Shown one piece after another: positions 7,911 through 16,192 of a stretch of DNA of 64,000 bases. The notes below the pieces were generated by a model, which saw only the letters and a program-made list of their open reading frames with translations, searched no databases and was not told the DNA's origin. Source of the stretch: Clostridiales bacterium. GTDB taxonomy: Bacteria > Bacillota > Clostridia > Oscillospirales > Oscillospiraceae. The translations under genes and the position numbers were made by a program. The stretch spans positions 1 through 64,000 of the forward strand of contig JAHZGF010000017.1 of NCBI GenBank assembly GCA_019420945.1, given 5' to 3'. The first letter of the stretch is position 1. Each line of letters begins with the position of its first letter.

Positions 7911-8119
7911 TGCAATCCATCCTCACTTTCTTTATATTGCATTTATTCTACCATAGACTCCCCGGGAGAGCAACCGGATTACCGGCTGTAAACCGTTGAA
8001 AACATTGAAAATGTTGCGCAGAACAACCATCTATTTTGCTGTGTTATTCAGCGAAAAAGGTATCGATATACATTCATAACCAGAATGTCCTCAACGCTGA
8101 GTGCTGCCGCTGGATTGAC

Positions 8120-9151
8120 TTAGAGCAGACCCATGAAATGCTGCATAATCAGGCTGACGCAGGTGATGCCCACCCAGCAGCACACGCCCATGAAGATGGG
8201 CTTACCGCCGGTCTTGACCAGCTTCACAATGTCGGTATTGAGGCCGATGGCTGCCATGGCCAGAATGATGAAGTATTTGGAGAGGGCTTTCAGGGGTTGA
8301 AATACCTCAGGGCTGACTCCGGCCATAGTGGAAACGGTGGTGATGATGGAGGCCAGCACAAAGAACAGGATAAAGAAGGGGAAGATCTTTTTCAGATCAA
8401 AGGAGCCGTTGGAGACGGTGCCGCCCCGCTTGACCTGCCAGGTGCGCCACAGGGCCAAGGCAAGGGTGATGGGGATGATGGCCAGCGTCCGGGTAAGTTT
8501 GACAATAGTGGCATACTCCAGCACCGCTCCGTTGGTACCGTGGAGCGTATCCCAGGTGGCGGCGGCGGCGGTCACCGAGGAGGTGTCATTGATAGCGGTG
8601 CCGGCGAAGAGGCCAAAGCCCTCATTGGTCATACCCATCAGTCCTCCCAAGGTGGGGAAGAGCAGGGCCGCAATGATGTTGAACAGGAAGATCACGGAGA
8701 TGGACTGGGCGATCTCCTCGTCATCAGCACCGATGACCGGAGCGGTGGCAGCAATGGCGCTGCCGCCGCAGATGGAGGAACCTACACCCACCAGCACAGA
8801 GATGTTGCTGGGCACCTTGAGCCATTTTTTGATCAGAAAAGCAATGACCAGAGATGTGGTAATGGTGGTGCAGATAATGGGCAGAGACTTGGCGCCCACC
8901 TTGGCGATTTCCGACAGATTCAGGCCAAAGCCCAGCAGAATTACCGCATACTGGAGTATTTTTTTGGAAGTGAAAGCGATGCCCGCTTGATAGCGGCTCT
9001 TGTCCCGGAGTACCTGGGACACCAACATACCGAAGAGAATGGCGAACACCGGGCCACCCACCACCGGCAGCAGCTTGCCCAGCAGGTAGCTGGGGATGGA
9101 CAGAATCAGGCACAGGGCCAGGCCGGGGCCTACGCGTTTCATAGCATTCAT
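8120..9151 (-). CDS. YeiH/UPF0324-family membrane transporter
   Basis: A 343-residue protein with about ten hydrophobic segments of the YeiH family (often labelled putative sulfate exporter). Typical elements are the VGVGSSICGGSAIAATAPVI loop at about 124-143, the FAGTAINDTSSVTAAA segment at about 187-202, and MAAIGLNTD near residue 299. The start is preceded by AGAGAGGAA. A LysR regulator is transcribed divergently, the same arrangement as the yeiE/yeiH pair in enterobacteria. The transported anion is not established; sulfite or a sulfonate-derived anion is the usual proposal for the family. Confidence 0.85.
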   Translation of the reverse strand: MNAMKRVGPGLALCLILSIPSYLLGKLLPVVGGPVFAILFGMLVSQVLRDKSRYQAGIAFTSKKILQYAVILLGFGLNLSEIAKVGAKSLPIICTTITTSLVIAFLIKKWLKVPSNISVLVGVGSSICGGSAIAATAPVIGADDEEIAQSISVIFLFNIIAALLFPTLGGLMGMTNEGFGLFAGTAINDTSSVTAAAATWDTLHGTNGAVLEYATIVKLTRTLAIIPITLALALWRTWQVKRGGTVSNGSFDLKKIFPFFILFFVLASIITTVSTMAGVSPEVFQPLKALSKYFIILAMAAIGLNTDIVKLVKTGGKPIFMGVCCWVGITCVSLIMQHFMGLL

Positions 9152-9270
9152 GGCAATTCCTCTCTTTTTTTCTAGAATTCATTTGTTTCCTTGATTATAG
9201 CTCAGGATTACGATAAAATAAAATGAAGATTGCTAATGCTGCTATAAATCTACGTAATAGGTGATGCACT

Positions 9271-10131
9271 ATGCTGGACCCACGCTGGAATACCTTTCTC
9301 ATGCTGTGCGAGACTATGAACTATACCCGGGCGGCGGAACGGCTGTGCCTGACTCAGCCGGCGGTGACCCATCATATCCACTATCTGGAGGACCACTACG
9401 GCTGTCGGTTGTTCTCCTACGAGGGCAAAGTGTTGCGTCTGACGGAGGCAGGGCTAAAACTCCGGGAGTACACCCGATCCCTGGCCTATAACAGTCAGAA
9501 GGTAGAGGAGGCCATGGCGGAACCGGCCCCGGTGTCCCTGCGGGTGGGAGCCTCCAAGACCATCGGTGAGTTTGTCATTGCCCCAAAGGTGGAGCGTTTT
9601 TTGAGATTGCATCCCGAGGCATCTTTTTCCTTGTTGGTGGACAATACCCAGGTGTTGCTTCGGGCTCTGGAGGCGGGTCGGCTGGATTTTGTGCTGGTGG
9701 AGGGTTTTTTTGAACGAAATCGCTATGATACCAAGCTGTATCGCCGGGAGTCCTTTTTCGGTGTTTGTCCTCCGGAACATAGGTTTGCGGGGAGAACAGT
9801 GGCCCTGGAAGAATTGGAGCGGGAGCGGATCCTGATCAGAGAGCCCGGTTCCGGCACCCGGGCCATCTTTGAGGACGCCCTGCGGCGGCAAAATCGAACT
9901 TTGGTGAGCTTTCCCAATGTAGTGACCATCAGCGATTTTACTACCCTCAAATCTCTGGTACTGGACGGGTTGGGGGTGTCTTTTCTGTATGCGCCGGTGG
10001 TGGCCCAGGAGTTGGAGCAGGGGAGGCTGGCCCGGTTTGACCTGGCAGGAACCCCTATGAGCGGCGCCTTTTATTTTGCCTGCCTAAAGGATAATCTCTT
10101 TGCCCAGAGTTGGTCAGATTGGTTGACATAA
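9271..10131 (+). CDS. LysR-family regulator, likely of the adjacent YeiH transporter
   Basis: A 286-residue LysR-type regulator. The N-terminal winged helix-turn-helix covers about residues 5-62 (NYTRAAERLCLTQPAVTHHI is the recognition region), followed by a linker helix and a type 2 periplasmic-binding-like effector domain from about residue 88 to the end. The short gap to the divergent YeiH gene (119 nt) should hold the shared operator. The sequence is of the CysB/YeiE/CysL class in general shape, which would fit a sulfur or small-anion effector, but that is inference. A LysR-typical terminator follows. Confidence 0.87.
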   Translation: MLDPRWNTFLMLCETMNYTRAAERLCLTQPAVTHHIHYLEDHYGCRLFSYEGKVLRLTEAGLKLREYTRSLAYNSQKVEEAMAEPAPVSLRVGASKTIGEFVIAPKVERFLRLHPEASFSLLVDNTQVLLRALEAGRLDFVLVEGFFERNRYDTKLYRRESFFGVCPPEHRFAGRTVALEELERERILIREPGSGTRAIFEDALRRQNRTLVSFPNVVTISDFTTLKSLVLDGLGVSFLYAPVVAQELEQGRLARFDLAGTPMSGAFYFACLKDNLFAQSWSDWLT

Positions 10132-10235
10132 TGCTGTTGATTTCAATATGGAAAATGACAGCAGGAAATTGACTTTTGTATGATCTGATGATATATTTAA
10201 TAATCGAATCAGCAAACAAGGATTTGCCGCCGGGT

Positions 10236-10290
10236 AAACGCTTATTATCACTCCGTTAGGCCTTAGAAGGAGTGACAATAAGCGTTTTTT
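10236..10290 (+). terminator. Terminator after the LysR gene
   Basis: AAACGCTTATTATCACTCC (10236-10254) pairs with GGAGTGACAATAAGCGTTT (10269-10287) with a single mismatch, followed by T6. The remaining gap to the MATE gene holds only its ribosome-binding site. Confidence 0.85.
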
Positions 10291-10385
10291 GCTTGTGAAA
10301 CAACATCGGTATATTGACGGGCGGCGCACATTGGATACGACGGCTGCTGGATCCAAAATAGATTTGCATATAGAGGGGGTTCCAT

Positions 10386-11711
10386 ATGAGGAATGCGTCT
10401 TGTTTCAGGGATTTTGTCAGGTATTCTTCTCTGAATGTTTTGGGAATGCTTGGTTTGTCCTGCTATATCCTGGCGGATACCTTTTTTGTATCAAAAGGGT
10501 TAGGTACCAATGGTCTGGCAGCGCTTAATCTTGCGATACCCATTTACAGCTTTATACATGGAACCGGTCTCATGATCGGAATGGGAGCTGGAACTATTTT
10601 CTCAATTCAGAGAAGCCGGAATAGCTCCAAATCCATCAATACTATTTTTACAAATGCCATTTATTTTGCCGCATTTTTTGCGCTGCTCTTTGTTGCAGTG
10701 GGCCTCTTTTTTTCGGATCTTGTGGTGGGATATTTGGGGGCGGACGAATCTGTGTATGCAATGACACAGACATATATTCAAGTGATTCTCTTATTTGCAC
10801 CGGCCTTCTTACTGAATAATGTTTTGTTGTGTTTTGTGCGCAACGATGGAGCCCCCCAATTCTCCATGGCTGCCATGATCGGGGGGAGCTTGTCCAATAT
10901 TGTGCTGGATTATGTGTTTATATTTCCCTGCAAAATGGGAATCTTTGGCGCTGTATTTGCTACAGGACTGGCGCCAATCATCAGTATGATAATCTTGTCC
11001 CCACATTTTTTGAGAAAAAGGAATCACTTCCATCTTTCAAAGAGCAGAGTCAGCATGAAATTGCTGGGGGATATCTTTTCCTGTGGAGTTCCGTCATTGA
11101 TTACGGAACTGTCTTCTGGAATTGTGATCATTGTATTTAATGGAATTATCCTATCATTGCAGGGAAACGTAGGGGTTGCGGCTTATGGCGTAATTGCAAA
11201 TCTTTCTCTTGTTGTGGTTGCAATCTATACAGGGATCGCTCAAGGGATTCAGCCCCTGATCAGCAGCAGCTATGGAGCGGGCAATCTCAAAAATACACAC
11301 AGCGTTTTAAAGTATGCACTCATAACAATGTTGATTTTATCCGGTATCATTGTTGCAAGTGTCTGCCTGGGAGCCTATCCAATTGCCGCTATTTTTAACA
11401 GCGAGCAGAATGAGTTGTTGCAGACCATAGCGATGCAGGGATTGAGACTGTACTTTTTTGCATGTCCCTTTGTTGGCTTCAATGTGATTATTTCCGTTTA
11501 TTTTACTTCCACAGAATACGCCCGTCCGGCCCATGTTCTTTCGCTGATGCGTGGTTTTATCGTAATTATACCAATGGCACTTGTTTTATCAAAACTGATG
11601 GGAATGACAGGTGTATGGTGTGCCTTCCCGGCGACTGAGTTCATGGTAGCGGTAATGGGTATTGTATTTTTCTCATTACGCCGAAATAGCAGAAAGAGAC
11701 CAATCAAATAG
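10386..11711 (+). CDS. MATE-family efflux transporter
   Basis: A 441-residue membrane protein with about twelve hydrophobic segments and the MATE arrangement of two homologous six-helix halves. Family cues are LADTFFVSKGLGTNGLAALN near residue 29, PAFLLNNVLLCFVRNDG in helix 4, and GIAQGIQPLISSSYGAG at the start of the second half. MATE pumps export cationic drugs or metabolites using Na+ or H+ gradients. An AGAGGGGG site precedes the ATG. The gene is clearly more AT-rich than its neighbours and uses more A/T-ending codons (ATA, TTT, AAT), which suggests a later arrival than the surrounding core genes. Confidence 0.88.
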   Translation: MRNASCFRDFVRYSSLNVLGMLGLSCYILADTFFVSKGLGTNGLAALNLAIPIYSFIHGTGLMIGMGAGTIFSIQRSRNSSKSINTIFTNAIYFAAFFALLFVAVGLFFSDLVVGYLGADESVYAMTQTYIQVILLFAPAFLLNNVLLCFVRNDGAPQFSMAAMIGGSLSNIVLDYVFIFPCKMGIFGAVFATGLAPIISMIILSPHFLRKRNHFHLSKSRVSMKLLGDIFSCGVPSLITELSSGIVIIVFNGIILSLQGNVGVAAYGVIANLSLVVVAIYTGIAQGIQPLISSSYGAGNLKNTHSVLKYALITMLILSGIIVASVCLGAYPIAAIFNSEQNELLQTIAMQGLRLYFFACPFVGFNVIISVYFTSTEYARPAHVLSLMRGFIVIIPMALVLSKLMGMTGVWCAFPATEFMVAVMGIVFFSLRRNSRKRPIK

Positions 11712-11776
11712 ATTCTATTCCGCTATAACCGGAACAGCAGGGGTAAACTCTGAATCTGTTTGCCGACATTGCATGA

Positions 11777-11813
11777 AAAAAGGCTCCAGAAGCAAAAGCT
11801 TCTGGAGCCTTTT
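11777..11813 (-). terminator. Terminator of the tRNA-Ser gene
   Basis: GGCTCCAGAAGC (11782-11793), AAAA loop, GCTTCTGGAGCC (11798-11809). On the minus strand it is followed by T6, directly downstream of the tRNA. Confidence 0.85.
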
Positions 11814-11901
11814 GGCGCAGCGGGTGGGATTCGAACCCACGTGCCGTTGCCGGCAAACTGATTTCGAGTCAGCCCCGTTATGACCACTTCGATACCGCTG
11901 C
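11813..11901 (-). tRNA. tRNA-Ser(CGA), CCA encoded
   Basis: Read on the minus strand, the acceptor stem is GCAGCGG paired with CCGCTGC, followed by discriminator G and an encoded CCA (plus-strand TGG at 11813-11815). The anticodon loop is CTCGAAA, giving anticodon CGA (reads UCG). A long variable arm, GTTTGCCGGCAACGGCAC, marks it as a class II serine tRNA, and the T arm is GTGGGTTCGAATCCCAC. Confidence 0.95.
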
Positions 11902-12072
11902 AGCTGATTTTGAATGACTTTTCCGCCAATCATGCCCATCTATTATGCCATAGGATTGGAAAAAAGGCAAGGCGTTTTTTATGGCCCTGACCCTTGAGTG
12001 GAGGAGAATTCTGTGTTACACTGAGCCCGTGAAATACGGCGCCGGATGAAAGCGCCCGGGAGGGAAATGAAA

Positions 12073-12312
12073 ATGGATTTTGAATTGACTTGCTGCCCCG
12101 AGTGCGGCGAACCGTTGTTGGACGACCTTCGGGATTTTGCCACCGAGTCCCGGGAATATGAGGGACCCTTTGGCCATGTGTGCCAGTGGACCTTCCGGGA
12201 TGTGGAGCTGGAGTGTCCCGGCTGCGGAACGGCATTGCTGCTCAACGGCACCATCCTGGAGGAGGCCGGCGCCAGCGAGCAGGATCTGACCGTCACCGTC
12301 AATCAGGATTAA
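12073..12312 (+). CDS. Small zinc-ribbon protein of unknown function
   Basis: A 79-residue acidic protein with two CxxC knuckles, CCPECGEPL near residue 7 and ECPGCGTALL near residue 49, the spacing of a zinc ribbon. The segment between them is acidic and aromatic. I chose the ATG at 12073 because GGAGG is nine bases upstream; the ATG at 12067 is too close to it. It stands alone between tRNA-Ser and the convergent trmD and ends in a shared terminator. I know no function for it. Confidence 0.65.
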   Translation: MDFELTCCPECGEPLLDDLRDFATESREYEGPFGHVCQWTFRDVELECPGCGTALLLNGTILEEAGASEQDLTVTVNQD

Positions 12313-12318
12313 AACAGA

Positions 12319-12354
12319 GAGGAGCAGACCTTCAGGTCTGCTCCTCGTTTTTTT
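12319..12354. terminator. Shared terminator overlapping the end of trmD
   Basis: GAGGAGCAGACC (12319-12330), TTCA loop, GGTCTGCTCCTC (12335-12346), then T7 after a G. The stem overlaps the trmD stop codon on the other strand, so two convergent genes share it. Confidence 0.8.
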
Positions 12355-13114
12355 GTTGCTGTTCCGCCTCTTCCTGGGCGATTTCCTTCAAAAGCTTCTG
12401 ATCTGCTTTGGAGCTCAAGTCCAGTTTTGCATACATATCCGGCCGCCGGTCCCGGGTCCGGATAATCGACTGCTTGCGGCGCCATTTGGCCACGTTGGCA
12501 TGGTGGCCGGAGAGCAGAATGGGAGGGACAGCCCGGCCGTGCCAGACCTCAGGACGGGAGTACTGGGGGAATTCCAGAAGCCCGTCCCAGTGACTTTCGT
12601 TTTCATAGCACTCAGGATCCGAGAGCACCCCGGGCACCAGACGGCACACAGCATCTGCTACTGCCATGGCGGGAATTTCACCACCGGTGAGGACGAAATC
12701 TCCCAGGGAGATTTCCTCGTCCACACACTCTTCGATAAAGCGCTCGTCGATACCCTCGTAGTGGCCGCAGACCAGAATCAGCCGGTCGTAGTCATCCCGA
12801 AGCCGGATGGCATCTGCCTGCCGGAAGGTTTTGCCGCAGGGGGACATGTAGATGGTGCGCACCCGTTCCCCCTCGGCCACACCCTCCATGATGTGGGCCC
12901 AGCAGCGGTAGAGAGGATCCGCCTGCATCACGGCGCCATGACCGCCGCCGTAGGGGTAGTCGTCCACCTGATTCTGCTTGTTGGTGGTATAATCCCGAAT
13001 CTGGTGGCATTCCACCCGGATGTATCCCCGCTCCTGGCCCCGGCCCAGAATGGACTCGCAGAGCATATCACCCACGACATCGGGAAACAGGGTCATGATG
13101 TCAATCCACATCAT
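12332..13114 (-). CDS. trmD: tRNA (guanine-N1-)-methyltransferase TrmD
   Basis: A 260-residue SPOUT methyltransferase that makes m1G37 in tRNAs reading CNN/CCN codons. The trefoil-knot SAM site is visible as VCGHYEGIDERF and GDFVLTGGE, followed by AVADAVCRLVPGVL, and the tRNA-binding segment LDSGHH-equivalent reads LLSGHHANVAKWR. Length matches the family (about 240-260). It overlaps the end of rimM by four bases (ATGA). It is the last gene of the ffh operon; rplS, which often follows, is not here. Confidence 0.96.
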   Translation of the reverse strand: MMWIDIMTLFPDVVGDMLCESILGRGQERGYIRVECHQIRDYTTNKQNQVDDYPYGGGHGAVMQADPLYRCWAHIMEGVAEGERVRTIYMSPCGKTFRQADAIRLRDDYDRLILVCGHYEGIDERFIEECVDEEISLGDFVLTGGEIPAMAVADAVCRLVPGVLSDPECYENESHWDGLLEFPQYSRPEVWHGRAVPPILLSGHHANVAKWRRKQSIIRTRDRRPDMYAKLDLSSKADQKLLKEIAQEEAEQQQKNEEQT

Positions 13115-13605
13115 TGCTCCATACCCTCCAGCACATGGAAGGAGATGAAGCCTTCCTCTTCATTGATCTCCCGGACAAAATCCGGCACATCAGGGATCAG
13201 ATAGTTTTTCTCACCCTTGATTTCATACAGGTCCTGAGCGGGGTAGGCCAGCACATCGGTGACCTTTCCAAGTACGGCGCCGGTATCTGCGTCCCGGGCC
13301 TCCAGGCCGATCAGATCCGCCACAAAATGCTTGCCTTCCACGTGTTTGATATCCGCCCGGCGCACTTCGATAATCTTATTTTTGAAGGGAATGGCGGCAT
13401 CGATGTCCCCAATGCCCTCCAGGGTCAGCAAAACATTTTGCTGGTGGACCCGGACGGAGACCACACGGATGGGCTTGCCGGAGATGTAAACGGTTTCAAA
13501 CTGTTTGAGAAAATCCACCCGGTCACTCCAGGGCTGAACTTTCAGTTCTCCCCGGATACCGAAGGTGTTCAAAATCTTGCCGGCTTCCAAAAAGTCCTTG
13601 TTCAA
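13111..13605 (-). CDS. rimM: Ribosome maturation factor RimM
   Basis: A 164-residue protein: N-terminal RimM domain (EAGKILNTFGIRGELKVQPW at the start) and C-terminal PRC barrel (about 90-160, with LIPDVPDFV near the end). It helps 30S assembly by binding S19. The start is taken as the TTG at 13605, because AAGGAG lies eight bases upstream and homologues begin with the same NKDFLEAGKI sequence; the ATG at 13623 would overlap that site. Confidence 0.93.
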   Translation of the reverse strand: MNKDFLEAGKILNTFGIRGELKVQPWSDRVDFLKQFETVYISGKPIRVVSVRVHQQNVLLTLEGIGDIDAAIPFKNKIIEVRRADIKHVEGKHFVADLIGLEARDADTGAVLGKVTDVLAYPAQDLYEIKGEKNYLIPDVPDFVREINEEEGFISFHVLEGMEQ

Positions 13606-13682
13606 CGGGATCGCTCCTTCCAAAAGACGTTATATAAGAGGAAAACCGGGGTGCCGCAAACGCGGCATCCCGGCATTTTGAC

Positions 13683-13913
13683 TCAGTCGACGATATCGAC
13701 GGTGACTCTGGTATTCTGACGCTGAGCATAAGAGCGCACCACGGCACGGATCTCCTTGGCGATGCGGCCCTGACGGCCGATCACCTTGCCCATGTCTTCG
13801 GGAGCCACCCGCAGTTCCAGGACGAGCTCGCCATCGCAGTTGACCTCATTGACGCTGACCTGATCGGGATGGTCAACGAGGTTTTGTGCGATATAGGTCA
13901 GAAGTTCTTTCAT
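13683..13913 (-). CDS. khpA: KH-domain RNA-binding protein KhpA
   Basis: A 76-residue single KH domain; the GKVIGRQGRIAKEIR segment is the GxxG RNA-binding loop with flanking helix. KhpA pairs with KhpB (EloR/Jag) in Firmicutes to bind RNA and affect cell elongation. It sits between rpsP and rimM in the standard order of this operon. Confidence 0.93.
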   Translation of the reverse strand: MKELLTYIAQNLVDHPDQVSVNEVNCDGELVLELRVAPEDMGKVIGRQGRIAKEIRAVVRSYAQRQNTRVTVDIVD

Positions 13914-13934
13914 AACGTGTCGAGCCTCGATTTC

Positions 13935-14174
13935 TTACAGGACGCCGGCTTTTTTCAGCAGACCCTTCACGGTCTCGGTGGGCTGAGCGCCGGTCTTGAT
14001 CCAAGCCTGGGCGCGCTCGGCGTCCACCTTGATCTCGGCGGGATCAGTCAGGGGATTGTAGGTGCCGATCTCCTCGATGAAACGGCCGTCACGGGGATAA
14101 CGAGAATCCGCCACAACGATACGATAGAAAGGAGCCTTCTTGGCGCCCATGCGGCGCAGTCTAATTTTAACCAT
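13935..14174 (-). CDS. rpsP: 30S ribosomal protein S16
   Basis: A 79-residue S16 protein starting MVKIRLRRMGAKKAPFYRIV, with the conserved RYPRDGRFIEEIGTYNP segment. It binds 16S rRNA during early 30S assembly. It follows ffh and precedes khpA, as in most Firmicutes. The AGGTGAATG region provides the ribosome-binding site. Confidence 0.97.
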   Translation of the reverse strand: MVKIRLRRMGAKKAPFYRIVVADSRYPRDGRFIEEIGTYNPLTDPAEIKVDAERAQAWIKTGAQPTETVKGLLKKAGVL

Positions 14175-14239
14175 GTATCATTCACCTCCAACAGATTGTT
14201 GACATTTTTTATTTGAAAAGCGCAGGTTAAATGCGCAAA

Positions 14240-15664
14240 TCAACGTTTTTTCTTGCGTTTCTTGTTGGGCTTGGTACGGCCCTTGGAGTGTCCGCCTCCC
14301 ATGCCGCCGAAACCGCCCAGACCGCCCATTCCGGGAACACCGCCGCCCATCATACCCTTCAGGGCCTTAGGCATCTTGCCGCCGGAGATCTGGCGGGTCA
14401 GGTTCTGCATCATCTCAAATTGTTTCAGTACCTGATTGACCTGCTGCACCGTGGTACCGCTGCCGGCGGCAATGCGCCGTTTGCGGCTGGCGTTGAGCAG
14501 AGAGGGTTCCTCCCGCTCCTTCAGGGTCATGGACTGGATGATGGCTTCGGTGCGGGTGAGGACAGAATCATCGATCTCATCCTCGTTGATCTTGCCCTTC
14601 ATACCCGGGAGCATACCCATGATATCGGACAGGGAACCCATTTTCCGCAGCTGAAGCAGCTGATCGTAGTAGTCAGCCAGTGTAAAGCGGTTTTTCTTGA
14701 GCTTTTCCTGAAGCTTGGCGGCCTGCTCCTCGTCGAAATTGGCCTCAGCCTTTTCAATAAGGGAGAGCATGTCGCCCATGCCCAGAATCCGGCTGGCCAT
14801 CCGATCGGGGTGGAATACCTCAATCTGGTCCAGCTTTTCGCCCACGCCGGCAAACTTGATGGGCTTGCCGGTGGTGGCTTTGATGGACAGAGCTGCGCCG
14901 CCTCGGGCGTCGCCGTCCAACTTGGTCAGCATCACGCCGGTGAGATCCAGAGCGTCGTTGAAGGACACCGCCGCGTTGACGGCATCCTGACCGATCATGG
15001 CGTCCACCACCAGCATAATTTCCTGGGGCTGAACTGCGGCCTTGATGCGCTTGAGTTCTTCCATCAGTGCCTCGTCCACATGCAGACGACCGGCGGTGTC
15101 CAGGAACACCATATCGTTGCCATGCTTCCGGGCGTGGTCCACGGCGGCGGTGGCAATTTCCACCGGGTCAATCTGGCCCATCTGGAAGACCGGTACGCCT
15201 ACCTGTTCGCCTACAACCTCCAACTGCTTGATGGCGGCGGGACGGTAAACGTCGCAGGCTACCAGCAGGGGACGGCGGCCGCTGCGTTTAAAGTGGCCAG
15301 CCAGCTTGGCGGCGTTGGTGGTCTTACCAGCACCCTGAAGGCCCACCATCATGATGATCGTGGGACCCTTGGGGGCGGTGATAATTCCCTCAGCTTTGCC
15401 GCCCATCAAATCGGTCAGCTCTTCATTGACGATCTTGATGACCATCTGGGCGGGGGAGAGTGCCTTGAGCACATCGGCGCCCACCGCCCGTTCCGTGACC
15501 CGGTTGACAAATTCCTTGACCACTTTGAAGCTGACGTCAGCTTCCAGCAGAGCCAGCTTGACTTCCCGCATGGCCTCCCGGACATCGGATTCAGTCAGTC
15601 TGCCCTTGCCCCGCAAGCGGTTAAACGCGTTGGTAAGTTTTTCAGTCAATCCTTCAAAGGCCAT
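14240..15664 (-). CDS. ffh: Signal recognition particle protein Ffh
   Basis: A 474-residue SRP GTPase. The N domain is followed by the G domain with GLQGAGKTT (P-loop, about 106-114), DTAGR and TKLDGDARGG; the C-terminal M domain (about 295-435) binds 4.5S RNA and signal peptides. The tail is unusually glycine/methionine-rich, then basic (GKRK-like), ending in a run of lysines. Length is slightly above the usual 450. Its start is four bases after the ylxM stop, consistent with translational coupling. Confidence 0.97.
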   Translation of the reverse strand: MAFEGLTEKLTNAFNRLRGKGRLTESDVREAMREVKLALLEADVSFKVVKEFVNRVTERAVGADVLKALSPAQMVIKIVNEELTDLMGGKAEGIITAPKGPTIIMMVGLQGAGKTTNAAKLAGHFKRSGRRPLLVACDVYRPAAIKQLEVVGEQVGVPVFQMGQIDPVEIATAAVDHARKHGNDMVFLDTAGRLHVDEALMEELKRIKAAVQPQEIMLVVDAMIGQDAVNAAVSFNDALDLTGVMLTKLDGDARGGAALSIKATTGKPIKFAGVGEKLDQIEVFHPDRMASRILGMGDMLSLIEKAEANFDEEQAAKLQEKLKKNRFTLADYYDQLLQLRKMGSLSDIMGMLPGMKGKINEDEIDDSVLTRTEAIIQSMTLKEREEPSLLNASRKRRIAAGSGTTVQQVNQVLKQFEMMQNLTRQISGGKMPKALKGMMGGGVPGMGGLGGFGGMGGGHSKGRTKPNKKRKKKR

Positions 15665-15667
15665 GGG

Positions 15668-16033
15668 TTACTCCTTCAGCTTTGCCGCGCAATCGCGGAT
15701 CTCCTGAGCCAGCCGCGACAAATCGCTGCTGGCGTAACGCTCCTCGTTGATCATCATGATCTGACTGGCGGCGTTTTCGATCTCAGCGCTGACGCGCTGC
15801 ATCTCCAGAAAGCGGGCCACAATGCCGGTCTTGTCCTCCAGTTCATTGAGGATGGCCTCGGCACGAACCAACACATCCCGTACGCCCTGCCGGGTGATAC
15901 CGGCGTTTTCCGCGATTTCAGCCAGGGAGAGATCCTCATTATAATAGAGATCAAAAAACTCCTTCTGGCGCTCCGTGAGGAGATCCCCGTAAAAATCAAA
16001 GAGCATCGTCATGTGGAACGCTTTGTCTTTCAT
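15668..16033 (-). CDS. ylxM: YlxM-family putative DNA-binding protein (UPF0122)
   Basis: A 121-residue protein with a sigma-region-4-like helix-turn-helix: LTERQKEFFDLYYNEDLSLAEIA then AGITRQGVRDVL. YlxM is regularly encoded just upstream of ffh and has been linked to SRP activity. The ATG at 16033 has GGAGG seven bases upstream; a longer frame continues upstream but lacks such a site. First gene of the operon, divergent from the giant glucan-synthase-like gene. Confidence 0.9.
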   Translation of the reverse strand: MKDKAFHMTMLFDFYGDLLTERQKEFFDLYYNEDLSLAEIAENAGITRQGVRDVLVRAEAILNELEDKTGIVARFLEMQRVSAEIENAASQIMMINEERYASSDLSRLAQEIRDCAAKLKE

Positions 16034-16192
16034 GGTGATCCCTCCAGAAATAGAATGTAGGTTGGTAAAGCAAGAGCGCTTTACAACAGACTGGATTTTA
16101 CTATATTTTTTCTGCCCTGTCAAGTGTTTTCCCTTGTATATTTCGCAAAAAAACAGGAAAACATAGGGTACTTCTTTGTATGGAGGCAGAAT

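Noticed and set aside
14231..16060. 609-codon plus-strand frame opposite ffh and ylxM
   Set aside because: It is the shadow of two well-supported housekeeping genes and shows no domain.
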